Shown: one piece after another, positions 8,014-18,400 of the stretch
How the letters are laid out: every line of letters starts with the position of its first letter
Position numbering within the stretch: position 1 is the first letter of the stretch
DNA from: Rheinheimera pacifica
GTDB taxonomy: Bacteria; Pseudomonadota; Gammaproteobacteria; Enterobacterales; Alteromonadaceae
Direction of reading: 5' to 3'
Length of the DNA stretch: 64,000 nucleotides
Assembly: GCF_024809855.1 (NCBI RefSeq)
Contig: NZ_JANUEM010000014.1
Coordinates: 1 to 64,000 of the forward strand
Translations under genes and position numbers: made by a program
Notes under the pieces: model-generated
The model's input: the letters and a program-made list of their open reading frames with translations, nothing else
What the model was told of the DNA's origin: nothing
The model's database searches: none

Positions 8014-9182
8014 GTGTAATTAATAAAATGCTGCGCGACTTAGATCAGCGTAACAACAGCGCGGCCAGTGCAAATCAGATTATTGCACGCCGGCACGGCC
8101 AGCCTTTATGGTTAACATTGCTACTGCTGTTGACGTTTGGCTTACTGTGCTTTGCTATTTACGCGGTATTAAGCCGCAGTGCAGTTGTGCCAACAGCCGA
8201 TTTGGCCACTACTGCGCCGGAACCAGTAGCACAACAGCTGCCAAGAGAGCCGGGAATAGCGACCGAAATAGCTATATCAGCCCGCCCTGAGTCAAACAGC
8301 CTTGAACCAATAAACAGCCCTGAGCCAACAGACCGCCCAGGGCCGACAGACAGCCTTGCATCACTACAAGCCGCAGCGTCAGCGCACAGCGCCGCAGCAG
8401 AAAGTATAGCTACAACTACTATTACGGCACCAGAGTTGCCCGTTCAGGCAGTGGCAAACGTGGCCGCGATTGCCGCACAACCCGGGCAACAGCGAACTGA
8501 ACCGGATGATACTGCTGCACCTGTGCCGCAGCTTCCTGAAATTGCACAGGCAGCAGTACCACCAGCGGCTAAAGCAGGCAGCAGCTTAAGCGTAACCAGC
8601 CGCGAGCCAACGGCGGCGCAGCAGCAGGCTAAACTGCGCCAGCAGGCGCTGGCAGCCACACAGGCCGGTCAGCCGCAGCAGGCACTGCGCTACTGGCAAC
8701 AGTTGCAGCAGGCAGCCCCACAAGATGCCGTGGTTTATCTGGCACAAGCCCGGCTTTGGTTGCAACTGGGCCAGCCGCAACAGGCCGAGGCCAGTTTATT
8801 GCAGGCAAAAACGCAGGGTATTGTCGATGCCGACATTCAGTTGATGCTGGCTCAGGCAGCCGCCAGCCGCCAGCAATGGTTACAGACAGAAGCCTTACTA
8901 CCGGCCGGTTTTGCTGTGGCATTACACCCCGACTACTACGGCCTTAAAGCAACAGCGCTACAGCAACTTGGGCAGCATCAGCAGGCATTTGACTGGTTTG
9001 CTGAGCTAAGCCGCCTGCAGCCGCAGTTGGGTAAATGGTGGCTTGGCGGTGCTGTATCGCTGGAAGCATTAGAACGCCCGGCAGAGGCGCATCAGTACTA
9101 TCTTAACGCGTTGCAATGGGGTGACAACTTGTCAGTGCAGAGCAAAACTTATATTCAACAACGTTTGGTAGCAACAGAGTAG
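8010..9182 (+). CDS. mshN: MSHA biogenesis protein MshN (TPR, GspB-like N-terminus)
   Basis: A 390-residue protein starting at the ATGA overlap with mshM. The opening MSVINKMLRDLDQR is a hallmark of MshN. One transmembrane helix lies about 31-53. A long A/P/E/T linker (about 60-200) contains the degenerate repeat NSPEPTDRPGPTDS. Tetratricopeptide repeats rich in Q and A (about 205-385) complete the chain. Such proteins are inner-membrane anchored with TPRs in the periplasm, and are thought to act with MshM in secretin assembly. A longer in-frame reading from 7959 runs through the MshM end and lacks the conserved start. Confidence 0.86.
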   Translation: MSVINKMLRDLDQRNNSAASANQIIARRHGQPLWLTLLLLLTFGLLCFAIYAVLSRSAVVPTADLATTAPEPVAQQLPREPGIATEIAISARPESNSLEPINSPEPTDRPGPTDSLASLQAAASAHSAAAESIATTTITAPELPVQAVANVAAIAAQPGQQRTEPDDTAAPVPQLPEIAQAAVPPAAKAGSSLSVTSREPTAAQQQAKLRQQALAATQAGQPQQALRYWQQLQQAAPQDAVVYLAQARLWLQLGQPQQAEASLLQAKTQGIVDADIQLMLAQAAASRQQWLQTEALLPAGFAVALHPDYYGLKATALQQLGQHQQAFDWFAELSRLQPQLGKWWLGGAVSLEALERPAEAHQYYLNALQWGDNLSVQSKTYIQQRLVATE

Positions 9183-9186
9183 CCTT

Positions 9187-10914
9187 ATGCAAAGACCTCG
9201 TTTAAAAATGCGCCTCGGTGATTTACTGGTTGATGAAGGTATTATCTCGCAGGACCAGTTACAGCAGGCGCTGGCGCGGCAGCAGGAAACCGGCCGTAAA
9301 CTGGGATCTACCCTTACCGAGCTGAAATTTTTGACAGAGGTGCAACTGCTGCGGTTTTTGGCACAGCAGCTGAATGTGCCTTTTCTTGATATTGCGCAAA
9401 AACAGATAAACCCTAAAGCCGTACAGTTATTGCCCGAGGTGCAGGCGCGGCGTTTCAGAGCACTGGTGCTGGAAGACAACGGCGATACCGTACTGCTGGG
9501 TATGAGCGACCCGGCAGATTTAGCCGCACTGGATCAGATTGCCCGGTTGCTGGCGCCAAAAGAAGTGGCGCTGGCGGTAGTGCGGGAAAGCCAGCTGATT
9601 GAGGCTTTCGACACCCTGTACCGGCGTACCAAAGATATTGAAAGTTTTGCTACCCAGCTTAAAGCCGAGCATGGTACCGACACCAACCTTGAACTGAATG
9701 TACTGGATGAGCAAGCCGATGCCGACAACACCATTGCCAAGCTACTGCAGTCAGTGTTTGAAGATGCCGTGCAGGTAAAGGCGTCGGATATTCATATCGA
9801 GCCGGATGAAAAGGTACTGCGTATTCGTCAGCGGGTTGATGGTGTGCTGCAGGAAAATATCCTGAACGAGGTCAGTATTGCCTCTGCACTGGTGCTGCGG
9901 CTTAAATTAATGGCAAATCTGGATATTTCAGAAAAACGCATGCCACAAGACGGCCGTTTTCAGATTAATGTAAAAAAACATCAGATAGATGTGCGTATTT
10001 CTACTATGCCGGTGCAATATGGCGAATCGGTGGTAATGCGCTTACTTGATCAGTCAGCAGGTTTGCTGCAACTGGAAGAAACCGGTATGCCAGCGCCACT
10101 ACTGAGTAAGTTGCGGCGTATTATTAAAAGCCCGCATGGCATGATACTGGTAACCGGCCCTACGGGCTCGGGTAAAACCACCACCTTGTACGGGCTGCTA
10201 AGTGAACTTAACCAGGCCGGCAGTAAAATTATCACCGTGGAAGATCCGGTAGAATACCGTTTACCCCGGATTAATCAGGTACAGGTTAATCATAAAATCG
10301 GCCTGAGTTTCAGCAATGTACTGCGCACCACCTTACGGCAAGACCCCGACATTATTATGGTGGGTGAAATGCGCGATCAGGAAACCGCAGAAATGGGCTT
10401 GCGCGGCGCTTTAACCGGCCATTTAGTGCTATCTACGCTGCACACCAACGATGCCGTAACCAGTACTTTGCGTTTAATTGATATGGGCGCAGCGCCTTAT
10501 CTGGTAGCGTCGGCACTGCGCGCTATAGTGGCGCAGCGTCTGGTGCGGCGTTTATGCGACTACTGCAAACAACCCTATCAGCCCGACGAGCTGGAAAGCA
10601 GCTGGTTACGCCATCATAAAGCCGACACCGGTGCATCTTACTGGCATGCCAAAGGTTGTCAGTCGTGTAATCACAGTGGTTACAAAGGCCGTCTGGGGGT
10701 GTTTGAACTGTTGCTTATTACCAAACCCCTGGCGGATGCACTGCGCCGCAACGACACAGCCGGCTTTGCCCATTTAGCGCATCACAGCGAAGGTTTTGTC
10801 AGCCTGGGTACTATGGCATTACATTATGCCCAGCAAGGCATTACCAGCCTGGACGAAGTAATAAGGGTGTCGGAATACCTTGACACCGAAAGTCTTGCCA
10901 CAGTGGAGCCCTAA
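9187..10914 (+). CDS. mshE: MSHA pilus extension ATPase MshE
   Basis: GspE/PilB-family hexameric ATPase (575 residues) that powers pilus assembly. The N-terminus RLGDLLVDEGIISQDQLQQA, followed by a related second half, matches the MshEN c-di-GMP-binding motif (RLGxxLxxxG). Family work shows this domain couples c-di-GMP to pilus extension. Walker A GPTGSGKTT lies at 324-332, the Walker B region IIMVGEMRD near 388-396. Four cysteines C457, C460, C491 and C494 form the zinc site of GspE ATPases. It is followed five bases later by mshG. Confidence 0.93.
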   Translation: MQRPRLKMRLGDLLVDEGIISQDQLQQALARQQETGRKLGSTLTELKFLTEVQLLRFLAQQLNVPFLDIAQKQINPKAVQLLPEVQARRFRALVLEDNGDTVLLGMSDPADLAALDQIARLLAPKEVALAVVRESQLIEAFDTLYRRTKDIESFATQLKAEHGTDTNLELNVLDEQADADNTIAKLLQSVFEDAVQVKASDIHIEPDEKVLRIRQRVDGVLQENILNEVSIASALVLRLKLMANLDISEKRMPQDGRFQINVKKHQIDVRISTMPVQYGESVVMRLLDQSAGLLQLEETGMPAPLLSKLRRIIKSPHGMILVTGPTGSGKTTTLYGLLSELNQAGSKIITVEDPVEYRLPRINQVQVNHKIGLSFSNVLRTTLRQDPDIIMVGEMRDQETAEMGLRGALTGHLVLSTLHTNDAVTSTLRLIDMGAAPYLVASALRAIVAQRLVRRLCDYCKQPYQPDELESSWLRHHKADTGASYWHAKGCQSCNHSGYKGRLGVFELLLITKPLADALRRNDTAGFAHLAHHSEGFVSLGTMALHYAQQGITSLDEVIRVSEYLDTESLATVEP

Positions 10915-10919
10915 GCACC

Positions 10920-12149
10920 ATGGCTAACTTTGTATACACCGCGCGCGATAGCAACGGCAATGCTGTGAGTGGCCAGATAGAGGCAGGCAGTGAGGGCGCT
11001 GCTGCCGATTTACTGCGCCGTCGCAGTTTTATTCCGTTAACTATTCAGCGCCAGGCAGAACAAAGTAATGTATCAATTGCCCGGTTAGAGTTATGGCAGG
11101 CTAAAGTATCGCTAACCGATTTAATTCTGTTTTCCCGCCAGATGTATTCACTGATGAAAGCCGGTATTCCGATAGTTCGGGCTATTGAAGGCCTGGCGCA
11201 AAGCACCAGCTCTAAACGTTTGCAAAAGGTACTGGGTGAACTGGTTGGACAGTTGGAAAATGGCCGCAGCTTATCGGTAGCGCTGGCCGAACACCCCAAA
11301 GTATTTAGCCGTTTAATGGTTAGCATAGTGCACGTCGGTGAAAACACCGGCCGCCTGGATGAAGCCTTTTTACAGCTGAATTATTATTTTGAGCAAGAGC
11401 TGGAAACCCGCAAACAAATTAAACAGGCTACCCGTTATCCGTTTTTTGTGCTGATAGCCCTGGTAGTGGCTATGTTTATTCTTAACCTGGCAGTTATACC
11501 GCAATTTGCCAATATGTTTGCCCGTTTTAATGCAGAACTACCCTGGTCTACCAAAGCCTTGCTGGCCAGTTCGGCATTTTTTGTTGCCTACTGGCCATTA
11601 ATTATTATTGCTGCCATGGGTGCCACGCTTGGGTTTCGCAGTTATATTAAAACTGATAAAGGCCGGGTTGTCTGGGGCCGTTGGCGGCTGGTGTTTCCTA
11701 TTATCGGCAATGTTATTTACCGCGCTACGCTGGGCCGTTTTGCCCGTAGTTTTGGCATGATGCTAAAAGCCGGTGTACCCATGACCAGCGCACTAACACT
11801 GGTTGCCGATGCGGTAGACAACGAATATATGGGCGAAAAAATTCGTGATATGCGGCGTAATATAGAACGTGGCGAAAGCTTATTGCGGGCAAGCCAGCAA
11901 AGCGGGTTGTTTACGCCCCTGGTATTACAAATGATCTCAGTGGGCGAAGAAACCGGTGCCATGGACGATATGCTAGGCGAAGTAGCCGGTTTTTATGAGC
12001 GTGAAGTGGCTTTTGATTTAAAGAGTCTGACGGCAAAAATTGAACCTATTCTTATCGCGATAGTAGCGGTAATGGTACTGATTCTGGCATTGGGTATCTT
12101 TACTCCAATGTGGGATATGCTCAATGCTTACAAGGGTAATACTGGTTAA
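10920..12149 (+). CDS. mshG: MSHA inner-membrane platform protein MshG (GspF/PilC family)
   Basis: A 409-residue polytopic protein with two GspF domains (about 70-195 and 270-395) and three hydrophobic spans (around 175-195, 215-235 and near the C-terminus). Each domain carries the GxS(L) and EETG/ENTG signatures: HVGENTGRLDEAF in the first, SVGEETGAMDDML in the second. It forms the platform on which MshE acts to push pilins upward. It is the last gene before an 86-base gap that separates the machinery from the pilin genes. Confidence 0.92.
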   Translation: MANFVYTARDSNGNAVSGQIEAGSEGAAADLLRRRSFIPLTIQRQAEQSNVSIARLELWQAKVSLTDLILFSRQMYSLMKAGIPIVRAIEGLAQSTSSKRLQKVLGELVGQLENGRSLSVALAEHPKVFSRLMVSIVHVGENTGRLDEAFLQLNYYFEQELETRKQIKQATRYPFFVLIALVVAMFILNLAVIPQFANMFARFNAELPWSTKALLASSAFFVAYWPLIIIAAMGATLGFRSYIKTDKGRVVWGRWRLVFPIIGNVIYRATLGRFARSFGMMLKAGVPMTSALTLVADAVDNEYMGEKIRDMRRNIERGESLLRASQQSGLFTPLVLQMISVGEETGAMDDMLGEVAGFYEREVAFDLKSLTAKIEPILIAIVAVMVLILALGIFTPMWDMLNAYKGNTG

Positions 12150-12173
12150 TGCTTTAACTATTGTGAGCAATAT

Positions 12174-12187
12174 GGGGATGTAATTGC
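12174..12187 (+). promoter_or_regulatory. Possible sigma-54-type promoter before the pilin genes
   Basis: GG (12174-12175), ten bases, then GC (12186-12187) in the context TGGGGATGTAATTGCG. This fits the -24/-12 spacing, with TTGC well conserved and the first box weak. TATACT (12200-12205) could instead be a sigma-70 -10 without a good -35. No activator site was identified. Confidence 0.3.
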
Positions 12188-12235
12188 GAATATTAGCGAT
12201 ATACTAACTACAACAAGGACACCGGAGATTTAACG

Positions 12236-12796
12236 ATGAAAAAACAAACAGGTTTTACCCTGATAGAACTGGTTATAGTAATTATTATTTTGGGATTACT
12301 GGCCGCAACCGCCTTACCGCGGTTTTTAAATGTTACCGAACAAGCCGAAGATGCCGCCATTGAAGGTATCGCCGGTGGTTTTGCCTCTGCCGTGGGTTTG
12401 GTACGGGCACAATGGGAAGTTGAGGGCCGCCCTGCAAATGGCACGGTAAACTATGACGGCGTAGTAGTGAATGTTGCCGCTACCGGTTATCCGGCTGGTG
12501 GTGCAGCAGCTGCAAATGATATTGATGCAGCACAATGCCAGACAGTGTTAAATACGATTTTACAGGCAGCACCCAGTTCGGTTATTGCAGGCCAGGGCCT
12601 TACTCTTGCTCAGATGACAGCTCAGAAGCTGTACATTCGTGCTCAACCCGGTTCAAACCAAAATGGCACACCGGCATTATGTGTATATCACCAAACTGCT
12701 GGTTTAACGGCCATTCCGTCTGATCAGTCAAACAGTAATGGTTTTACTTACGCTCCGGCGTCAGGCCAGGTCACTGCATTTTTAACTAAACCCTAA
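12236..12796 (+). CDS. mshB: MSHA pilin MshB (minor type IVa pilin)
   Basis: Class IV prepilin of 186 residues with the short leader MKKQTG and processing before FTLIEL. The conserved glutamate at +5 and a hydrophobic helix follow. A globular domain with cysteines follows. It directly precedes a second pilin that matches MshA better, so by Vibrio order this is MshB. CGGAG lies eight bases before ATG 12236. No mshF-like gene is found between mshG and this gene. Confidence 0.8.
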   Translation: MKKQTGFTLIELVIVIIILGLLAATALPRFLNVTEQAEDAAIEGIAGGFASAVGLVRAQWEVEGRPANGTVNYDGVVVNVAATGYPAGGAAAANDIDAAQCQTVLNTILQAAPSSVIAGQGLTLAQMTAQKLYIRAQPGSNQNGTPALCVYHQTAGLTAIPSDQSNSNGFTYAPASGQVTAFLTKP

Positions 12797-12811
12797 GCTA
12801 TAAGGTCTATT

Positions 12812-13342
12812 ATGAAACGTAATCAAGGTTTTACATTAATTGAATTAATTATTGTTATCGTTATTCTGGGTATTCTGGCTGTAACAGCCGCTCCCCGGTT
12901 TTTAAATTTCTCCGGTGATGCCAGAACATCAACCCTTAATGGTGTAAAAGGAGCATTGGAATCTGCCGGTGCATTAGTTTATGGTAAAGCAATTATTGCC
13001 GGTCAGCAAAATGGGAATGGGTGTCTTACTGCAGATGGTGACGTTATTGTTCAGCCAAATGGTGGATGTACGGCGCCTGCTACAGGCGTAGTTAATGGTT
13101 ACCCAGCACCAACAGTTAACTCTATTCGTGCTGTTGCTGAACTCGTAGCCGCTGAATGGAATGTTGCAGTTGGAACCGGCGATGACGCCCCTGCTTTTGG
13201 CGCGACTGCAAACTCAGTGGTCGTTTCGCCGGTAGGCACTGTATTAAGCACAGATGCAGCAGATTCTTGCCATGTTGTTTATGAGCAAGCCGTTGGTGGT
13301 GGTGTTAAGCCAGTTATTACAGTGCATGCTAATGGTTGCTAA
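12812..13342 (+). CDS. mshA: Major MSHA pilin MshA
   Basis: A 176-residue prepilin with leader MKRNQG and [18 protein letters not shown]. The following stretch [19 protein letters not shown] and ALVYGKA closely recalls MshA of vibrios, the major subunit of the mannose-sensitive haemagglutinin pilus. A likely C-terminal disulfide loop is formed by cysteines in DSCHVVYEQ and the last codon. It starts 15 bases after mshB with AAGG upstream. Order of abundance cannot be shown by sequence. Confidence 0.82.
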   Translation: MKRNQGFTLIELIIVIVILGILAVTAAPRFLNFSGDARTSTLNGVKGALESAGALVYGKAIIAGQQNGNGCLTADGDVIVQPNGGCTAPATGVVNGYPAPTVNSIRAVAELVAAEWNVAVGTGDDAPAFGATANSVVVSPVGTVLSTDAADSCHVVYEQAVGGGVKPVITVHANGC

Positions 13343-13355
13343 ACGGTAACTATTT

Positions 13356-13832
13356 ATGAAATTACAGCACCGCGGCTTTACCTTAATTGAGCTTATTGTG
13401 GTGCTGGTATTAATCGGGGTACTCGCTGTTAGCGTAGTACCCCGTTTTTTTGATGCCTCTGGTACATCTGAGTATTTATACCGTGACCAGGTATTAAACT
13501 TACTGCGTAACTTTCAGATGCAGGCTATGCAGTGTACGGATGATAGTTGTCAAGAACACCGAATTATTTTCGAGAGTGACAAGATTTTTGTCGGTGCCAA
13601 CAGTTGCCCAGATAACAATACGTACAGTACTAATCAACTTTGTATAGCCCGACAAGACATTGGAGCAATTCGTTTTATTAAGCTTAGTGGTATTAACTCC
13701 AATCAACTTAGATTCCGCAGCAATGGTAGCCCCAGAGCTAACTGTCCCTCTGATGGTTGCCGTATGGCAATCGAGGGAGCAGTAAAGCTTGAAATATGCA
13801 TTCAAAGTGAGGGCTATATTCACCCATGCTAA
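13356..13832 (+). CDS. mshC: Minor pilin MshC
   Basis: Prepilin-like protein of 158 residues, leader MKLQHRG, then FTLIELIVVLVLIGVLAV. The name follows position, after mshA. The soluble part has several cysteines (TDDSCQEH, NSCPDNN, NQLCIA, ANCPSDGC), consistent with a disulfide-rich tip pseudopilin. Base composition is slightly more AT-rich in the middle than in neighbouring genes. It overlaps mshD by 7 bases. Confidence 0.75.
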   Translation: MKLQHRGFTLIELIVVLVLIGVLAVSVVPRFFDASGTSEYLYRDQVLNLLRNFQMQAMQCTDDSCQEHRIIFESDKIFVGANSCPDNNTYSTNQLCIARQDIGAIRFIKLSGINSNQLRFRSNGSPRANCPSDGCRMAIEGAVKLEICIQSEGYIHPC

Positions 13833-14353
13833 AACCCAGCCTTAGATATAGCCGTGGCGTTACCTTAATAGAGCTGATTGTTGGCATAGTTGTGCTGGCC
13901 ATTAGCTTAAGCATTATTACCTCGGTATTAGGCCCGTTATTTATTAAAAGCGCTGATCCCTGGCATCAGGTACGTGCTGCCGAGCTTGGGCAAAGCCTGA
14001 TGAATGAAATACTGAGCCGTCGTTTTGATAAAAACAGTTTTAAAGATGGCAGTTTATTGCGTTGCGGTGAAGTTGGGGCGGCTTCCTGTAGTGCTATTCC
14101 GGTGTTCAATCCGCCAAGAAACTCTGCACGCTCCGGCTTTATTGGCGTAGAAGATTACAATAATTATGCTACTACAGGAGACACCCTGACCGATGCCAAG
14201 AATGATACTTTGGCTGAGGTATATCGTAACTACAGCATACAGGTTGATGTAGTTGACGATGCCGTCTTAGCTAATATGCGCCGTATTACCATTATAATAA
14301 CCCCTCCGTCTGGCAGTAGCGTGCGTTTTACAGCCTATAAGGGTAACTGGTAA
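13826..14353 (+). CDS. mshD: Minor pilin MshD
   Basis: Prepilin-like protein of 175 residues with leader ending SRG and the helix VTLIELIVGIVVLAISLSII; the usual Phe at +1 is Val. The chain then has WHQVRAAELGQSLMNEILSR, typical of MshD/PulI-like minor pilins. It starts inside mshC and its stop shares a base with the mshO start (TAATG), which implies translational coupling. Confidence 0.78.
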   Translation: MLKPSLRYSRGVTLIELIVGIVVLAISLSIITSVLGPLFIKSADPWHQVRAAELGQSLMNEILSRRFDKNSFKDGSLLRCGEVGAASCSAIPVFNPPRNSARSGFIGVEDYNNYATTGDTLTDAKNDTLAEVYRNYSIQVDVVDDAVLANMRRITIIITPPSGSSVRFTAYKGNW

Positions 14354-15021
14354 TGCTTATGCGCGGTTTTACTTTGATTGAGCTAATTATTACCATGGTG
14401 GTGCTGGCTATACTTGCTCTGGGTATTACCAGCTATATTGGCTTAGGTGCCCGTATGTATACCGATGTTGCTGAACGGGAACAATTGCTGGGGCAAAGCC
14501 GTTTTGTTGCTGAACGTATGGTAAGGGAGCTTAGAAATGCACTACCTAACAGTGTAAAAGTCGACAACGACTGTTTAGAGTTTATGCCTATTAAAACAGT
14601 GGGCTTATATCAGACACTGACTGCCAGCACGGTAGAGCTTAGCTGGCTGAAAGAGCCTGCGCAGGCTGGAGATTTTTTGGTGATTTATCCACAAAATCCG
14701 CAGCATGCAGTGGCAGACAGAATGCGAAGCATAAGCAGCATATCGGGCAACAGCATGACATTTACCGGCGGAGCTTTCCCTTACGAGTCGCCGGCAAAAC
14801 GTTTTTATGTATACAGCGAGACAGTGCGTTACTGCCGGACAGGTTCTACTATAACGCGTAACGGCATATTAATGGCACAGCAGGTGCGGCCAGACACACG
14901 CTTTGAGGTAACTGAGCCTACCTTACAACGTAATGCGTTAATTAACTTGTATCTGAGTTTTGGCGATGCAGGTACTGATATGTTTTTTAACTACGAGGTG
15001 CATATTCCCAATGTACCTTAA
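14353..15021 (+). CDS. mshO: Minor pilin MshO
   Basis: A 222-residue prepilin-like protein (MLMRG, then [20 protein letters not shown]), longer than the other minor pilins as expected for MshO/PulJ. QSRFVAERMVRELRNALPNS is the usual post-helix region. An alternative in-frame ATG at 14359 would give a shorter leader. The end overlaps mshP by 11 bases. Confidence 0.78.
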   Translation: MLMRGFTLIELIITMVVLAILALGITSYIGLGARMYTDVAEREQLLGQSRFVAERMVRELRNALPNSVKVDNDCLEFMPIKTVGLYQTLTASTVELSWLKEPAQAGDFLVIYPQNPQHAVADRMRSISSISGNSMTFTGGAFPYESPAKRFYVYSETVRYCRTGSTITRNGILMAQQVRPDTRFEVTEPTLQRNALINLYLSFGDAGTDMFFNYEVHIPNVP

Positions 15022-15421
15022 CTATCAAAAGCAGCGCGGCAGTGCGCTTGTTATCGCCGTTTTTGTTATTGTTGTTATGCTGGCGCTGGCAGCGGCTTTG
15101 TCACGTTTGCTTATCAGCAGCAGTGAAACCGTAGTATATGAAGTGCAGGGCACCCGCGCACTGTTTGCGGCGCAAAGCGGGCTGGAAATTGCGTTAACCC
15201 AACTGTTTCCTCTTAATGGCGCTGCTGCGGGCTGCGGCGCTGTTACAGCATCGCGCAGTTTTAATGCCGACAGTTTGCAAAGTTGCAATGTTAGTATCAG
15301 CTGTACCCCCTTTACCACTGCAGCGCCAGAGAGTATTACGTTATTTAAGCTTAGCAGCACCGCCAGTTGCGAAGCCGGTGGTTTTCAAACCCGCCGTACA
15401 GTGCAAATAGAGGTGCGTTGA
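15011..15421 (+). CDS. mshP: MshP, PilX/PulK-like pilus protein
   Basis: A 136-residue protein starting at ATG 15011, with MYLNYQKQRG followed by SALVIAVFVIVVMLALAAAL. A prepilin-like helix that begins with S and has no Glu5 marks the PilX/MshP group rather than a standard pilin. The following QGTRALFAAQSGLEIAL is conserved in that group. Cysteines occur in pairs. A reading from 14960 lies within mshO and destroys the leader. The stop TGA shares its A with the mshQ ATG. Confidence 0.8.
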   Translation: MYLNYQKQRGSALVIAVFVIVVMLALAAALSRLLISSSETVVYEVQGTRALFAAQSGLEIALTQLFPLNGAAAGCGAVTASRSFNADSLQSCNVSISCTPFTTAAPESITLFKLSSTASCEAGGFQTRRTVQIEVR

Positions 15422-18400
15422 TGCGACCAATATACCGCTTTGCAATCTTATGCCTGATGTTGTTGCCGGTTGGTGCTTATGCGGCTACTTACACTATGGC
15501 AGCAAACAGCAGACCGCCTTGTAGTACCAGTTGGAGTGTCAGCGGCACCACCTATACCTGTAGCGGAAATGGCCGGGTAACGCTTAACAACAACGATATT
15601 ATCAGCGCTTCTGCCGGCAGTATTACGCTGGTGGCACAAAATGGTTTTCAGTTAGGTACTAATGTCACTCTCGGCCAGAATAGTAACAGAGTTAACCTGC
15701 AGGCAACCTACGGCAGCGTAGTGGTAGCGGCTAACAGCACGATTTGGGGCAATATACAAACTACCAGTGGTGCTGTTGGGCTTACTTCTTCTACGGTAAA
15801 TGGCAATGTACAAACCGATGCGACATACAACCATAACGGCGGGGCTGTAAATGGCAACATCAATGCCACTAATGGCGTTGTGCTGACCAATGTAACGGTA
15901 TCGGGTACGGTTACCGCAAACAGTGACGTGAGCATAACCGGCAGTAGCATAGCAGGCAGGGTAACAAGCAGTTCAAATAAAGTAACAGTGGCAAACAGTA
16001 CCTTGCAAAATGGTGTATCCGGCAGTAGTGGTATTCAAATTTCTGGTGGTACTTTAAATGGTGGTCTTGAATCGGTTTGTAATAATATTCTGCTGACTAA
16101 TATCACTATGCTGGCCGGTGATATTAAAACCTCGCCTCAACTGGGCTCAGGGTGCTCCGCAGATCGGGTTGAAATTGTCGGCGGAAATATAACCGCCAAC
16201 ATTGTTGGTGGCGCAAATAATGTAATCATTAGAGATGGTGCTGAGTTTACCGGGAACATTCAGGCCAGGTTTAATGTTTTGCTTGATGGCAGCACCCTGT
16301 ATGGCAATATCAGTGGTGAGAGCGGTTATGCTTTACAAGAAGCCAAGCTGGTAAACTCTGTGGTGTATGGCTCTGTTACCGTTGGTACGTCATGGCAAAG
16401 AATTGTTGGAGAAGGCAACAGCGCAATTTATGGTGAATGCACATATGGCGCAATTAATCCGGCAACACTTTGTTCTCAGCAGGTAGCACAGTGTTTGGCA
16501 GATAATTTCAATAGCCCTTTGTCAACTGAGAGCTGGATCACGGCCCGCAGCAGTGGTGACTTTACACCATCAGTGGTTAACGGGCGTTTGCGTATGACGC
16601 AAAATGTCGGTAATCAGTCTACCTCAGTGACCTATCAGCGTTTATATCCGGCAGCAAATAATCTGGTAGTGGTTGAGTTTGACTATTTAGCCTATGGCGG
16701 CAATGGTGCTGATGGTTTAGCGCTGGTGCTGTCAGACGCTACTGTTACACCGCAGCCTGGTGCTTTTGGCGGGCCGCTGGGCTATGGCTTTAAACCTGGT
16801 ATTCCGGGTTTTTCCGGTGGCTGGCTGGGGTTTGGTCTGGATGAATATGGTAATTATTCTGCTGAGGGCGGCAGTACTAATATTGGCAGACGGCAGCAAT
16901 CTGTGGTGGTTCGCGGCTCGGGTTCCGGTACAACTGGCTATCGCTATTTGCGTGGTACCTGTAACAACGGTACCAGCAACACTAATGGTAATTGCCTGTC
17001 TCCTGCCGTAGATGGCAACCAGAACAATCCGCACCGCTACCGCTTTACCATAGATTCAAGAGCTACGGGCTCTACCATGGTGTCGGTTGATCGTAATACC
17101 GGTAATGGCTTTGTTAATTTAATTGCGCCCTTTAATGTACAGGGTCAAACCGGGCAGGCACCGGTGCCGGAAAACTTCTTTGTTTCTATTACCGGCTCAA
17201 CCGGTGGTTCTAATAATATACATGAACTGGACAACCTGAGCATTTGTGCACAGCGCTCTATGCCGGTTGGCCAGCAAATAGATCATATTGAATTAACACA
17301 CCAGGCAACAGGTATCGCCTGTGTGGCTTCGGCAGTGCAGGTAAAAGCTTGTCTGAATGCAGATTGCAGCAGTTTGTTTACCAGCCCGGTTTCGGTAGAC
17401 TTGTCTAACTCTGCCGGTAACTGGCAAACCGATCCCATAACGCTAACCAATGGTGTAGGCACGGCTTACTTAAGGCACCCTGCCGGTGGCGTGGCTACCA
17501 TAGGGGTAACAGAAACCGTACCGCCAAGAAAAGCCTTTAGCCAAACCGTGTGCAAGGTGGGTAGCAGCAGTAGCAATTGTCAGATCAATTTTGCCAATGC
17601 CGGTTTATTGTTTGCTCAGGCCGATGGTATTACCCCCCTTAGCCATCAAACGGCCGGTGTTGCTTTTAACGGCGTACTAAGGGCAATTCGCACCAATACC
17701 ACTACCGGTGCCTGTGAGGCCAGAGCCGAAGGTACAAAAACAGTGCGCCTGGGCTTTAGTTGTGAAAACCCATCCAGTTGTATTGCCGGGCAGCAATTTA
17801 GTATTAACAATACGTCAATTGCCGCCAATAGTGCCGCAAGCAGCACTAACCGTAGTAATGTTAACCTGACATTTAATAGCAGTGGCAGCGCGCCAATCAC
17901 TATGCGTTACACTGATGTGGGCCAGCTAGCCCTGCACGCCAGCCTGGCCTTGCCAGAGCAATCTCCTGATCCTGCCATAACACTAAATGGCAGCAGCACG
18001 GCCTTTGTGGTGCGGCCGCATACGCTGGCAGTGGTACAGGCCCTGAGGCAAAACGGTAGTGCTAACCCTGGCACAACAAATACCGGTGATGGCTTTGTTG
18101 CAGCAGGTGAGTCTTTCGATGCCGTGATTGAGTCACGTAATGCGGATGGCGCAGCTACGCCGAATTTTGGTAAAGAGCTAACCAGGCAGCGGGTTGAAAC
18201 GGTATTTGACAAACTGGTGTATCCATTAAACGGCATTAACGGTAGCTTAAATAATGGCTTGGTCGACACCAGTATCGTAGCGACCGCAGGTCGGCAAACT
18301 GTGAGAGGAATCAGGTGGAATGAAGTCGGGAGTATCAACCTGCGCGCCAGGCTGCTAAATGACAGCTATATAGGCACAACCGATGTGTCTGATAAGCCGG

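Noticed and set aside
8300..8360. Short repeats in mshN resembling a CRISPR-like or tandem array (N-S-P-E-P-T units)
   Set aside because: Degenerate three-fold repeat within a P/T/E-rich linker, in frame with a real gene; no spacers.
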